From: Streptomyces sp. NK15101
GTDB lineage: Bacteria > Actinomycetota > Actinomycetes > Streptomycetales > Streptomycetaceae
Direction of reading: 5' to 3'
Assembly: GCF_020400725.1 (NCBI RefSeq)
Contig: NZ_JAINVG010000008.1
Coordinates: 62,001 to 126,000 of the forward strand
Length of the DNA: 64,000 nt
The notes under the pieces are model-generated. The model was given only the letters and a program-made list of their open reading frames with translations, had not been told where the DNA came from and did not search any database. Below, one piece after another: positions 55,036-64,000 of the stretch. The translations under genes and the position numbers were made by a program. How positions within the stretch are numbered: the stretch's first letter is position 1; every line of letters begins with the position of its first letter.

Positions 55036-55578
55036 ATGACCGCCATCGACCCCCGGCCGCTCACCGGCGAGCCCGTCTCCCTTGACCTGCTCAACACCCG
55101 CTGGAACGAGGAAGGCGGTCGCCGGGACCTGCTGACGGAGGTCGAGGGCCTCGCCGTCTGGCTCGCCGCCAACGGCCTGGCGGAGCGGTTCACCGCCGAC
55201 GCGACCACCCTGCGGCACACCCTCGCCGCCCGGGACGCGCTCGCCGCGCTCGTCGACCACCCCGGCGACCCCTCCGCCACCGCGCGCGTCGACGCCGTCC
55301 TCGGCCACGGCCGCATCCGGGCCACGCTCACCGCCGAGGGCCCCGGCGAGGAGGCGGAGTTCGCCGACCCCGCCTGGGGGCCCGGCTGGACCGCCGCCCG
55401 CGACTACCTCGACCTGCTGCGCACGGCGCCCGACCGGATCCGGGCCTGCGCCCACGAGGCCTGCATCCTGCACTTCTTCGACACCTCGCGGAACGGCACC
55501 CGCCGCTGGTGCTCGATGGCGGTCTGCGGCAACCGCGCCAAGGCCTCCCGCCACTACGCCCGGACCAAGGAGAGCTGA
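55036..55578 (+). CDS. CGNR zinc-finger / ABATE domain protein
   Basis: A 180-residue protein of the stress-linked ABATE-CGNR family. N-terminal helical ABATE region (SLDLLNTRW), C-terminal zinc finger CAHEACILHFFDTSRNGTRR, then CSMAVCGNRAKASRHYAR, which has C-x4-C and C-x4-C ligands. The zinc finger suggests a DNA-binding regulator. The ATG at 55036 has GGAGG nine bases upstream; an in-frame GTG at 55027 overlaps that site and is rejected. It may regulate itself and the divergent VOC gene through the palindrome at 54941. Confidence 0.88.
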   Translation: MTAIDPRPLTGEPVSLDLLNTRWNEEGGRRDLLTEVEGLAVWLAANGLAERFTADATTLRHTLAARDALAALVDHPGDPSATARVDAVLGHGRIRATLTAEGPGEEAEFADPAWGPGWTAARDYLDLLRTAPDRIRACAHEACILHFFDTSRNGTRRWCSMAVCGNRAKASRHYARTKES

Positions 55579-55770
55579 CCCGCCCCGGGGCAACTCGCCC
55601 CCATACGGGCCAGTTCGTCCCGCGTGGCGCGTCCGCGGCGCTGGCGGGTTTGTGCCGCGGCGGCAATCCGGCCCCGGGCAACTCTCCACAAACCCCTGTT
55701 ACTTGCGAAAGGCTGAGCGGTCATCCGGTATCGGAATCCGGACGCCCTCCTTTCACAAACAGGGATGTAA

Positions 55771-58700
55771 ATGACCACCCCCGAAACTCAGAGCTCCATA
55801 CCCGGAAGCTCGACGCACGGGCCCAGACGCGCGGCCCGCATCGCGGCCGCGGCCGGACTCGTCGCCGCGCTCGTCGCGACCGGCGCCGCGCCCGTGATCG
55901 CCGCCGACGACCCGGCGACCACTCCCCCGGTCAAGGCCTCGGACCCCGCCGACAAGCTCGGCGCCGTCGACGCCCAGCGGCTCACCGAGGCCCAGACGAG
56001 CGGCGAGAAGAACGTCACCGTCCTCGTCGCCACCGCCCCCGGCGCCACCGAACAGGTCGCCGCCCAGCTCGACGCCGTCGCCGGCGCCTCGGTCGGCAAG
56101 CGGCAGGACGCGCTCGGCTACGTCCGCGCGACGCTGCCGACCGCGAAGGCCGAGGCGGCCATCAAGGCCGCCACGAAGCTCTCCTCCGTCCAGTCGATCG
56201 ACCTCCAGGCCGAGATCCAGCTGGACGACCCGACCCCGGGCGCGGACGCCGTGAAGGGTGCCGTCGACGGCACCACGGTCACCACGACCTACCCGGCCCC
56301 GAGCGCGAAGACCCCGGCGAAGAACCCGTACAACCCCTCCCACGAGACGGGCGCGGTCGAGTTCGTCGAGGACCATCCGAAGGCCGACGGCCGCGGCGTG
56401 ACCATCGGCATCCTGGACTCCGGCGTGGACCTCGGTCACCCGGCCCTCCAGAAGACCACCACCGGCGAGCGCAAGATCGTCGACTGGGTCACCGCCACCG
56501 ACCCGCTGACCGAGAGCGACGGCACCTGGCGCGCCCAGGTCACCCCGGTCACCGGTCCGGTCTTCACCGCCGCCACTCAGAGCTGGACGGCCCCGGCGGG
56601 CTCGTACCAGTTCAGCCGCTTCACCGAGGCGGTCACCGCGGGCGGCGACCCGGCGGGCGACATCAACCGCGACGGCGACACCACCGACGTCTTCGGCATG
56701 CTGTACGACCCGGCCGCCGGCACCGTCCGCGTGGACACCGACCAGGACAACGACTTCACGGACAACGAGCCGATGAAGCCGTACAAGGACGGGTACCAGG
56801 TCGGCTACTTCGGCACCGACAACCCGGCCACCGAGGTCGCCGAGCGCACCCCGTTCGTCGTGGAGATCCGCAAGGACGTCCCGATGGACCCGTTGGGCGG
56901 CTCCTGGGTCGGCCAGAAGCGCGACTTCGTCAACATCGGCCTCGTCGAGTCCTCGCACGGCACCCACGTCGCCGGCATCACCGCCGCCAAGGGGCTCTTC
57001 GGCGGGAAGATGAACGGCGCCGCGCCCGGCGCGAAGATCGTCTCCTCGCGCGCGTGCACCTGGACCGGCGGCTGCACCAACACCGCCCTCACCGAGGGCA
57101 TGGTCGACCTCGTCGTCAACCGCGGCGTCGACATCGTGAACATGTCGATCGGCGGTCTGCCCGCGCTGAACGACGGCGACAACGTCCGCTCCCGCCTCTA
57201 CACCCGTCTCATCGACGAGTACGGCGTGCAGCTGGTGATCTCGGCCGGCAACTCCGGCCCGGGCACCAACACGATCGGCGACCCCGGCCTGGCCGACAAG
57301 GTCCTCTCGGTCGGCGCGGCGGTCTCCCAGTCGACCTGGGCCGCCAACTACGGCTCGGCCGTCGAGAAGAAGTACGCCATGTTCCCGTTCTCCTCGCGCG
57401 GTCCGCGTGAGGACGGCGGCGCGGCCCCGCTGGTCACCGGCCCGGGTTCGGCCGTGAACACCATCCCGACCTGGCAGGCCGGTTCCGGCGTCGCCGAGGC
57501 CGGCTACACGCTCCCGGCCGGCTACGGCATGCTCAACGGCACCTCGATGTCCTCCCCGCAGGTCGCGGGCGTCGGCGCGCTGCTGCTGTCCGCAGCCAAG
57601 CAGCGCGGCATCGAGCTGTCCCCGCTGACCCTCCGTACCGCCCTCACCTCGACCGCCAAGCGGATCCCGGGTGTCGCGGCCCACGAGCAGGGCGCCGGCC
57701 TCGTCGACGTCGACGAGGCCTGGGAGTCGATCAAGGACGGGGCCACCGCCCACTCCTACAAGGTCGAGGCCCCGGTCGACACCGTGATCTTCCCGGCCCC
57801 GCACACCGGCACCGGTGTGTACGACCGCGAGGGCGGCCTCAAGGTCGGCCAGACGAAGGTCTACGACGTCACCGTCACCCGTACCAGCGGCCCGGACCGT
57901 GCCATCGAGCACGAGCTGGACCTCAAGTACAACGACGGCACCTTCCGGATCCTCGGCGACGACGAGATCGACCTGCCGCTGAACAAGCCGGTCACCGTCA
58001 AGCTGGAGGCCCGCCCCCGTACGGCCGGCGTGCACAGCGTGCTCCTGGAGGCCGACGACGAGCGCACCGAGGGCGTCGACAAGCAGATCCTCGCCACCTC
58101 GGTGGTCGCGAGCGACCTGGTCGCCCCCGGCTACGGCTTCACCGCCTCGGGTTCGGTGCAGCGCAACAGCACCAAGTCGTACTTCGTGAAGGTGCCCGCG
58201 GGCGCCACCTCCCTGGAGGTCGCCATCGGCGGCCTGAAGGAGAAGAGCCAGACCCGCTTCATCGCGATCCACCCGTACGGCGTGCCGGTGGACCCGACCG
58301 CGACGACCGGCTGCTACCCGCACTACAACCCGGCGAACACCTGCCGTCCGGACCTGCGCTCCTACCCGAACCCGCAGGCCGGCGTCTGGGAGATCGAGGT
58401 CGAGGCGCGCCGCACCTCGCCCGACCTGGACAACCCGTACACGCTGAACGTCGCCGCGCTCGGCGCCTCCTTCGACCCGGCCGTCCAGACGGTCTCCGAG
58501 GCGAAGGCCGGCGTCCCGTCCGCCGTCGAGTGGACCGTCACCAACAAGTTCGCCGCCCTCGACGGCAAGCTGAAGGGCGGCTCGCTGGGCTCGGCCAAGG
58601 TCGAGACCCCGACGATCCAGCACCACGAGAAGCACACGAAGACCGTCACCATCGGTGAGGGCGTCGAGCGGCTCGACATCGCGATCGGCAACACCTCCGA

Positions 58701-59091
58701 CAAGGCGGCCGACCTCGACCTGACCGTCCTCCTCAACGGCAAGCAGGTCGGCCAGTCGGCCGACGGCGACTCCGAGGAGAGCGTCTCCCTGGTCAAGCCC
58801 GCCGCGGGCACCTACACCGTCGTGGTCGACGGCTACTCGGTCCAGGCCGCGGGCGGCACGACCTACGACTACAAGGACGTGTACTACTCCCCGGCGCTCG
58901 GCACCGTCCAGGTCGACGGCGCCAAGACCTACCCGCTGGCCAACGGCGCCAGCACCAAGGTCACGGCCGACGTCGTCGTCGGCGGCCCGGCCCCCGAGGG
59001 ACGCCAGTTCTTCGGCCAGGTCCAGCTGCTCAACGCGCGCGGCACCGTCGCGGGCACCGGCAGCGTCCTGATCGGCGCGGTCACCCCGTAA
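55771..59091 (+). CDS. Secreted subtilisin-family (S8) serine peptidase
   Basis: A 1,106-residue exported subtilase. A basic N-terminus and signal sequence (AARIAAAAGLVAALVATGAAPVIAA, about 25-45) are followed by a propeptide (about 50-155). Catalytic Asp is in ILDSGVDLGHP (near 215), His in SSHGTHVAGI (near 394) and Ser in LNGTSMSSPQ (near 592), with oxyanion Asn in ISAGNSGPG. A long insert separates Asp and His. The C-terminal 450 residues are beta-rich, with paired cysteines (CYPHYNPANTC). AGGGA precedes ATG 55771. It probably degrades extracellular protein. Confidence 0.93.
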   Translation: MTTPETQSSIPGSSTHGPRRAARIAAAAGLVAALVATGAAPVIAADDPATTPPVKASDPADKLGAVDAQRLTEAQTSGEKNVTVLVATAPGATEQVAAQLDAVAGASVGKRQDALGYVRATLPTAKAEAAIKAATKLSSVQSIDLQAEIQLDDPTPGADAVKGAVDGTTVTTTYPAPSAKTPAKNPYNPSHETGAVEFVEDHPKADGRGVTIGILDSGVDLGHPALQKTTTGERKIVDWVTATDPLTESDGTWRAQVTPVTGPVFTAATQSWTAPAGSYQFSRFTEAVTAGGDPAGDINRDGDTTDVFGMLYDPAAGTVRVDTDQDNDFTDNEPMKPYKDGYQVGYFGTDNPATEVAERTPFVVEIRKDVPMDPLGGSWVGQKRDFVNIGLVESSHGTHVAGITAAKGLFGGKMNGAAPGAKIVSSRACTWTGGCTNTALTEGMVDLVVNRGVDIVNMSIGGLPALNDGDNVRSRLYTRLIDEYGVQLVISAGNSGPGTNTIGDPGLADKVLSVGAAVSQSTWAANYGSAVEKKYAMFPFSSRGPREDGGAAPLVTGPGSAVNTIPTWQAGSGVAEAGYTLPAGYGMLNGTSMSSPQVAGVGALLLSAAKQRGIELSPLTLRTALTSTAKRIPGVAAHEQGAGLVDVDEAWESIKDGATAHSYKVEAPVDTVIFPAPHTGTGVYDREGGLKVGQTKVYDVTVTRTSGPDRAIEHELDLKYNDGTFRILGDDEIDLPLNKPVTVKLEARPRTAGVHSVLLEADDERTEGVDKQILATSVVASDLVAPGYGFTASGSVQRNSTKSYFVKVPAGATSLEVAIGGLKEKSQTRFIAIHPYGVPVDPTATTGCYPHYNPANTCRPDLRSYPNPQAGVWEIEVEARRTSPDLDNPYTLNVAALGASFDPAVQTVSEAKAGVPSAVEWTVTNKFAALDGKLKGGSLGSAKVETPTIQHHEKHTKTVTIGEGVERLDIAIGNTSDKAADLDLTVLLNGKQVGQSADGDSEESVSLVKPAAGTYTVVVDGYSVQAAGGTTYDYKDVYYSPALGTVQVDGAKTYPLANGASTKVTADVVVGGPAPEGRQFFGQVQLLNARGTVAGTGSVLIGAVTP

Positions 59092-60279
<1,188 letters not shown>

Positions 60280-60292
60280 TCCCGGCCACCCT

Positions 60293-60333
60293 CCGGAGGG
60301 GCGGCTTCCCTTTGCGGGGAGCCGCCCCTCCGG
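60293..60333. terminator. Terminator of asd
   Basis: CCGGAGGGGCGGC and GCCGCCCCTCCGG form a 13-bp stem extended by a short inner stem, 13 bases after the asd stop. Confidence 0.85.
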
Positions 60334-60360
60334 CGTGCCCGCCCGTGCCAGAGTTCCCCC

Positions 60361-61545
60361 ATGACCCGGATATCCAAGGGGGCCAACGTGCCCGTGCCCC
60401 CGCAGGCCCTCCACGTCGCGATCAGCTGGCGCACCGGGCACGGGGTGCCCGACGTGGACGTCTCCGCGCTGCTCCTCGGCGCCGGGGAGCGGGTGCGGGG
60501 CGACGCCGACCTGGTCTTCTACAACCACGCCGAGCACCCCTCGGGGGCCGTCCGGCACCTGGGGAAGTCGGCCCCCGGCGCGCCCGGCAGCCCGGCCGCG
60601 GACTGGCTGTGGCTGGACCTCGCGCGCGTGGAGCCCGACGTGGGGCGCCTGGTGATCGCCGCCTCCGCCGACGGGGGCTCCTTCGGGCAGGTGCCGGGCC
60701 TCGACGTGCTGGTCACGGACGGGGCCGGCACCCCCGTGGCGTACTGCCCGATCGAGGACGCGACGACGGAGACGGCCTTCGTCTTCGGCGAGTTCTACCG
60801 GCGGGACGGCGGCTGGCGGTTCCGCGCGGTCGGCCAGGGGTACGCCTCGGGGCTCGCCGGGCTCGCCACGGACTTCGGCATCGTGGTGGAGTACCCGCCG
60901 CCGCCGATCCCGGGCCCCGGCTACGTACCGCCGCCCCCGCCCCCGGTGCCCGCCGCCCCGCCCGTGCCGGTGGCCGATCCGTACGGCGGGGAGTTCCGGC
61001 CCTCGGTGTACCAGGGGCGCGGCAAGGAGACCGTGCACTGCGACCCGGGTCTTCCGGCGGGGCACTGGGTGCTCCTGGAAATCGAGTCGTACCACTCGCT
61101 GTCCACCACGATCGAGGCCTGCGACGCGTACGGGCGGGCCGAGGATTACCTGCTCACGGCGTACGAGGACGACGTACGCGCGCGTACCGTCGCCCTCGTC
61201 CCGCGCGCCCGCCCGCTGACCCTGCGGGTGGAGGCCGACACCCCCTGGACGCTGCGGGTGCTGCCGCTCTCCCACGCACGCCGTTTCGACAGCCACGTGG
61301 AGGGGCTCGCCCACGATCTGGTGATCTACGAGGGGCCGGCCGGGGTGCTCGACTTCGCGCACCACGGCGAGTCCAACTTCACGGTCCACCAGCACACCCC
61401 GCCGCTGGACCCGCTCTACGACGACGAGGAGCAGGACCTGCTGGTCAACGAGATCGGCGAGGTCCGGGTGAGCGCACCGGTGCCGGGGCCGGGACTGCTG
61501 CGGATCAGCGGTGACGGACCGTGGAAATGTTCCGTGCGCCGCTGA
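60361..61545 (+). CDS. TerD-domain protein with Pro-rich linker and unknown C-terminal domain
   Basis: A 394-residue protein. Residues 1-180 are a TerD domain (RISKGANVPV, DADLVFYNH, VEPDVGRLVIAAS, AFVFGEFYRRDGGWRFRAVGQGY), a calcium-binding fold of tellurite/stress systems. A Pro-rich linker (about 180-210, PPPPIPGPGYVPPPPPPVP) joins a C-terminal domain of about 180 residues with beta character that I do not recognise. A CAGAGT six bases before the ATG might be a weak -10. It stands alone, without other ter genes. Confidence 0.85.
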   Translation: MTRISKGANVPVPPQALHVAISWRTGHGVPDVDVSALLLGAGERVRGDADLVFYNHAEHPSGAVRHLGKSAPGAPGSPAADWLWLDLARVEPDVGRLVIAASADGGSFGQVPGLDVLVTDGAGTPVAYCPIEDATTETAFVFGEFYRRDGGWRFRAVGQGYASGLAGLATDFGIVVEYPPPPIPGPGYVPPPPPPVPAAPPVPVADPYGGEFRPSVYQGRGKETVHCDPGLPAGHWVLLEIESYHSLSTTIEACDAYGRAEDYLLTAYEDDVRARTVALVPRARPLTLRVEADTPWTLRVLPLSHARRFDSHVEGLAHDLVIYEGPAGVLDFAHHGESNFTVHQHTPPLDPLYDDEEQDLLVNEIGEVRVSAPVPGPGLLRISGDGPWKCSVRR

Positions 61546-61597
61546 GCCGGCCCGTGGAAGGATGGCCCAAACGTCACGAAACCGAGGAGTTGACCGG

Positions 61598-64000
61598 GTG
61601 CCTGGGACAAACCTGACCCGTGAAGAGGCTCAGCAGCGGGCGGCGCTGCTGACCGTGGACGCGTACGAGGTCGAACTGGACCTCACCGGTGCGCAGGAGG
61701 GCGGCACCTACCGGTCCGTCACCACCGTCCGCTTCGATTCCGCCGAGGACGGCGCCGAGACCTTCATCGACCTCGTCGCCCCCGCCGTCCACGAGGTCGT
61801 GCTCAACGGCCGCGCGCTCGACGTCGCCGCCGTCTTCCGCGACTCTCGGATCGCGCTGGACCGCCTCGTCGCGGGCCGCAACGAGCTGAAGGTCGTCGCC
61901 GACTGCGCGTACACCAACACCGGTGAGGGTCTGCACCGCTTCGTCGACCCGGTCGACGACCAGGCCTATCTGTACACCCAGTTCGAGGTGCCGGACGCGC
62001 GCCGCGTCTTCGCCTCCTTCGAGCAGCCCGACCTCAAGGCGACCTTCCAGTTCACCGTGAAGGCGCCGAGCGGCTGGTCGGTGATCTCGAACTCGCCGAC
62101 GCCGAAGCCCGAGAACGACGTGTGGGTCTTCGAGCCGACCCCGCGCATCTCCACGTACATCACGGCCCTCATCGTCGGCCCGTACCACTCGGTGCACTCG
62201 ACGTACGAGAAGGACGGGCAGGTCGTCCCGCTGGGCATCTACTGCCGTCCCTCGCTGGCCGAGTTCCTCGACGCGGACCACATCTTCGACGTGACCCGCC
62301 AGGGCTTCGACTGGTTCCAGGAGAAGTTCGCGTACGACTACCCCTTCGCCAAGTACGACCAGCTGTTCGTGCCGGAGTTCAACGCGGGCGCGATGGAGAA
62401 CGCGGGTGCGGTCACCATCCGCGACCAGTACGTCTTCCGCTCGAAGGTGACGGACGCGGCGTACGAGCGGCGCGCCGAGACCATCCTGCACGAGCTCGCC
62501 CACATGTGGTTCGGCGACCTCGTCACCATGGAGTGGTGGAACGACCTGTGGCTGAACGAGTCGTTCGCCACCTACACCTCGGTCGCCTGCCAGGCCGCGG
62601 TGCCGGGCACCCGCTGGCCGCACGCCTGGACCACCTTCGCCAACGCGGAGAAGACCTGGGCCTACCGCCAGGACCAGCTGCCGTCGACGCACCCGATCAT
62701 GGCCGAGATCAACGACCTGGAGGACGTGCTCGTCAACTTCGACGGGATCACGTACGCCAAGGGCGCCTCGGTCCTGAAGCAGCTCGTGGCGTACGTCGGC
62801 CAGGACGAGTTCTTCAAGGGCGTGCAGGCCTACTTCCAGGCGCACGCCTTCGGGAACACCCGCCTGTCCGACCTCCTCGGCGCCCTGGAGGAGACCTCCG
62901 GCCGTGACCTGAAGACCTGGTCGAAGGCGTGGCTGGAGACGGCCGGCATCAACGTCCTCCGCCCGGAGATCGAGACCGACGGGAACGGCGTCATCACCGC
63001 CTTCGCCGTCCGCCAGGAGGCCCCCGCGCTGCCCGCCGGCGCCAAGGGCGAGGCCGTGCTCCGCCCGCACCGCATCGCGATCGGCTTCTACGACCTGGAC
63101 GCCTCCGGCAAGCTGGTCCGCACCGACCGCCTGGAGCTGGACATCGCGGCGGCCGAGCGCACGGCCGTGGAGCAGCTGGTCGGCAAGGCGCGCCCGGCGG
63201 TCGTCCTCCTCAACGACGACGACCTGTCGTACGCCAAGGTCCGCTTCGACGCGGAGTCCCAGGCGAACGTCACCGCGCACCTCGGCGACTTCGCCGAGTC
63301 CCTGCCGCGCGCCCTGTGCTGGGCCTCGGTCTGGGACATGACCCGCGACGGCGAGCTCCCCACCCGCGACTACCTGGACCTGGTGCTCTCGAACATCGCC
63401 AAGGAGTCCGACATCGGTGTGGTCCAGTCGCTCCAGGGCCAGGTGAAGGCCGCGCTCGACCTGTACGCGGCGCCGGAGTGGCGTCCGACGGGCCTCGCCC
63501 GCTGGGGCGCCTTCGCCCAGGAGCAGCTGCGCGCGGCCGAGGGCGGCAGCGACCACCAGCTGGCGTGGGCGCGGGCCTTCGCGGCGAACGCCCGCGAGGA
63601 CGCGGAGCTCGACGTGCTCGCCGGGCTGCTCGACGGCTCCGAGGTCATCGAGGGCCTGGCCGTCGACACCGAGCTGCGCTGGGCGTTCGTGCAGCGCCTC
63701 GCGGCCACCGGCCGCTTCGACGAGGCGGAGATCGCCACCGAGCTGGAGCGCGACCCCACGGCGGCGGGCGAGCGGCACGCGGCCACCGCGCGCGCGGCCC
63801 GCCCGACGGAGGCGGCGAAGGCGGAGGCCTGGGCCTCGGTCGTCGAGGACGACAAGCTGGCGAACGCCGTGCAGGAGGCCGTCATCGGCGGCTTCGTCCA
63901 GGCCGATCAGCGCGAGCTGCTCGCCCCGTACACGGAGAAGTACTTCGCGTCGATCAAGCACGTCTCGGAGACCCGCAGCCACGAGATGATCCAGCAGATC
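61598..64000 (+). CDS. pepN: Aminopeptidase N (M1 family), second copy, C-terminus cut by window end
   Basis: The 801 codons visible read without a stop to the end of the window; family length is about 850, so perhaps 55 residues are missing. GAMEN is GAMENAGAVT and the zinc site HELAHMWFGDLVTMEWW with NESFATY; this is the classical M1 sequence, closer to the family than the first copy (EMAH and KESFADF). The GTG at 61598 (PGTNLTREEAQQRAALLTV) has GAGGAG nine bases upstream. It starts the same way as the copy at 47395. Confidence 0.95.
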   Translation, partial: MPGTNLTREEAQQRAALLTVDAYEVELDLTGAQEGGTYRSVTTVRFDSAEDGAETFIDLVAPAVHEVVLNGRALDVAAVFRDSRIALDRLVAGRNELKVVADCAYTNTGEGLHRFVDPVDDQAYLYTQFEVPDARRVFASFEQPDLKATFQFTVKAPSGWSVISNSPTPKPENDVWVFEPTPRISTYITALIVGPYHSVHSTYEKDGQVVPLGIYCRPSLAEFLDADHIFDVTRQGFDWFQEKFAYDYPFAKYDQLFVPEFNAGAMENAGAVTIRDQYVFRSKVTDAAYERRAETILHELAHMWFGDLVTMEWWNDLWLNESFATYTSVACQAAVPGTRWPHAWTTFANAEKTWAYRQDQLPSTHPIMAEINDLEDVLVNFDGITYAKGASVLKQLVAYVGQDEFFKGVQAYFQAHAFGNTRLSDLLGALEETSGRDLKTWSKAWLETAGINVLRPEIETDGNGVITAFAVRQEAPALPAGAKGEAVLRPHRIAIGFYDLDASGKLVRTDRLELDIAAAERTAVEQLVGKARPAVVLLNDDDLSYAKVRFDAESQANVTAHLGDFAESLPRALCWASVWDMTRDGELPTRDYLDLVLSNIAKESDIGVVQSLQGQVKAALDLYAAPEWRPTGLARWGAFAQEQLRAAEGGSDHQLAWARAFAANAREDAELDVLAGLLDGSEVIEGLAVDTELRWAFVQRLAATGRFDEAEIATELERDPTAAGERHAATARAARPTEAAKAEAWASVVEDDKLANAVQEAVIGGFVQADQRELLAPYTEKYFASIKHVSETRSHEMIQQI

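Noticed and set aside
50039..55702. The 12-mer GTAACAGGGGTT upstream of the AbiEi-like gene and its complement upstream of the subtilase
   Set aside because: Shared 12-mers are expected many times by chance in 64 kb, and no further symmetry or flanking match was seen.

Overview
The window is a high-GC actinobacterial chromosome segment, almost certainly from a Streptomyces. The evidence is strong G/C third-position bias, frequent GTG starts, Streptomyces-type rne, obg, mreBCD-pbp2-rodA (sfr) and clpP1-clpP2 clusters, and the gene order obg-rpmA-rplU-rne ... mreBCD ... ndk-folC-valS-clpX-clpP-tig ... sodF-pepN-asd, which I recognise as conserved core-chromosome synteny. Much of the same order is also recognisable in Mycobacterium tuberculosis (clpP1P2/tig, nei2-rpiB-Rv2466c-pepN, rne-rplU-rpmA-obg). 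I see no transposase, integrase, CRISPR array, prophage or biosynthetic cluster. No gap between genes exceeds 300 bases; the longest are about 210-255 bases.

Layout. 1-5.5 kb, minus strand: three cell-surface glycosyltransferases (GT4 partial, GT2 fused to a TagF-like glycerophosphotransferase, GT2), the edge of a wall-polymer (teichoic-acid type) cluster. 5.6-17.2 kb, minus: obg, rpmA, rplU, RNase E/G, the DUF2344 and B12-type radical SAM pair, a hydrophobic 27-residue-repeat protein and a CYTH/CHAD protein. 17.2-23.3 kb, minus: the cell-shape operon mreB, mreC, mreD, pbp2, rodA. 23.6-29.9 kb, minus: ndk, DUF4233, folC, an orphan histidine kinase, valS. 30-35.5 kb: a Pro/Gln-rich membrane protein (plus), then clpX, clpP2, clpP1 and tig (minus), with a ClgR-like operator before clpP1.

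35.6-39.7 kb: tRNA-Pro(TGG) and tRNA-Gly(TCC) transcribed away from each other, a small membrane protein, a SpoIIE-type phosphatase, an Eis-like acetyltransferase, and nei-rpiB. 40.2-45.7 kb: three paralogous amino-acid permeases with bioY in opposite orientation between the first two. 45.8-50 kb: sodF with a Nur-box-like site, a mycothiol-dependent-nitroreductase-like protein, and pepN. 50-55.6 kb is more accessory: an AbiEi/DUF559-like protein, a secreted serine hydrolase, Nudix, HPP, a flavin-oxidase-fold protein, and a divergent VOC/CGNR pair around a perfect inverted repeat. 55.8-64 kb: a large secreted subtilase, asd, a TerD-domain protein, and a second pepN cut by the window end.

How the genes fit together. 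The window is mostly housekeeping: ribosome assembly (L21, L27, Obg), RNA turnover (RNase E), proteostasis (ClpXP, trigger factor, two PepN, a subtilase), wall synthesis (Mre/PBP2/RodA and the polymer glycosyltransferases) and nutrient uptake. The observations most worth a second look are a CTG start on the DUF2344 gene, a family of probable leaderless genes with TANNNT exactly six bases before the start codon, the 27-residue repeat protein starting just beyond a terminator hairpin, the uncharacterised radical SAM pair tied to RNase E/L21/L27/Obg, and several palindromic operators. I did not find a clearly new multi-gene system; the radical SAM block is the best candidate for unknown biology.
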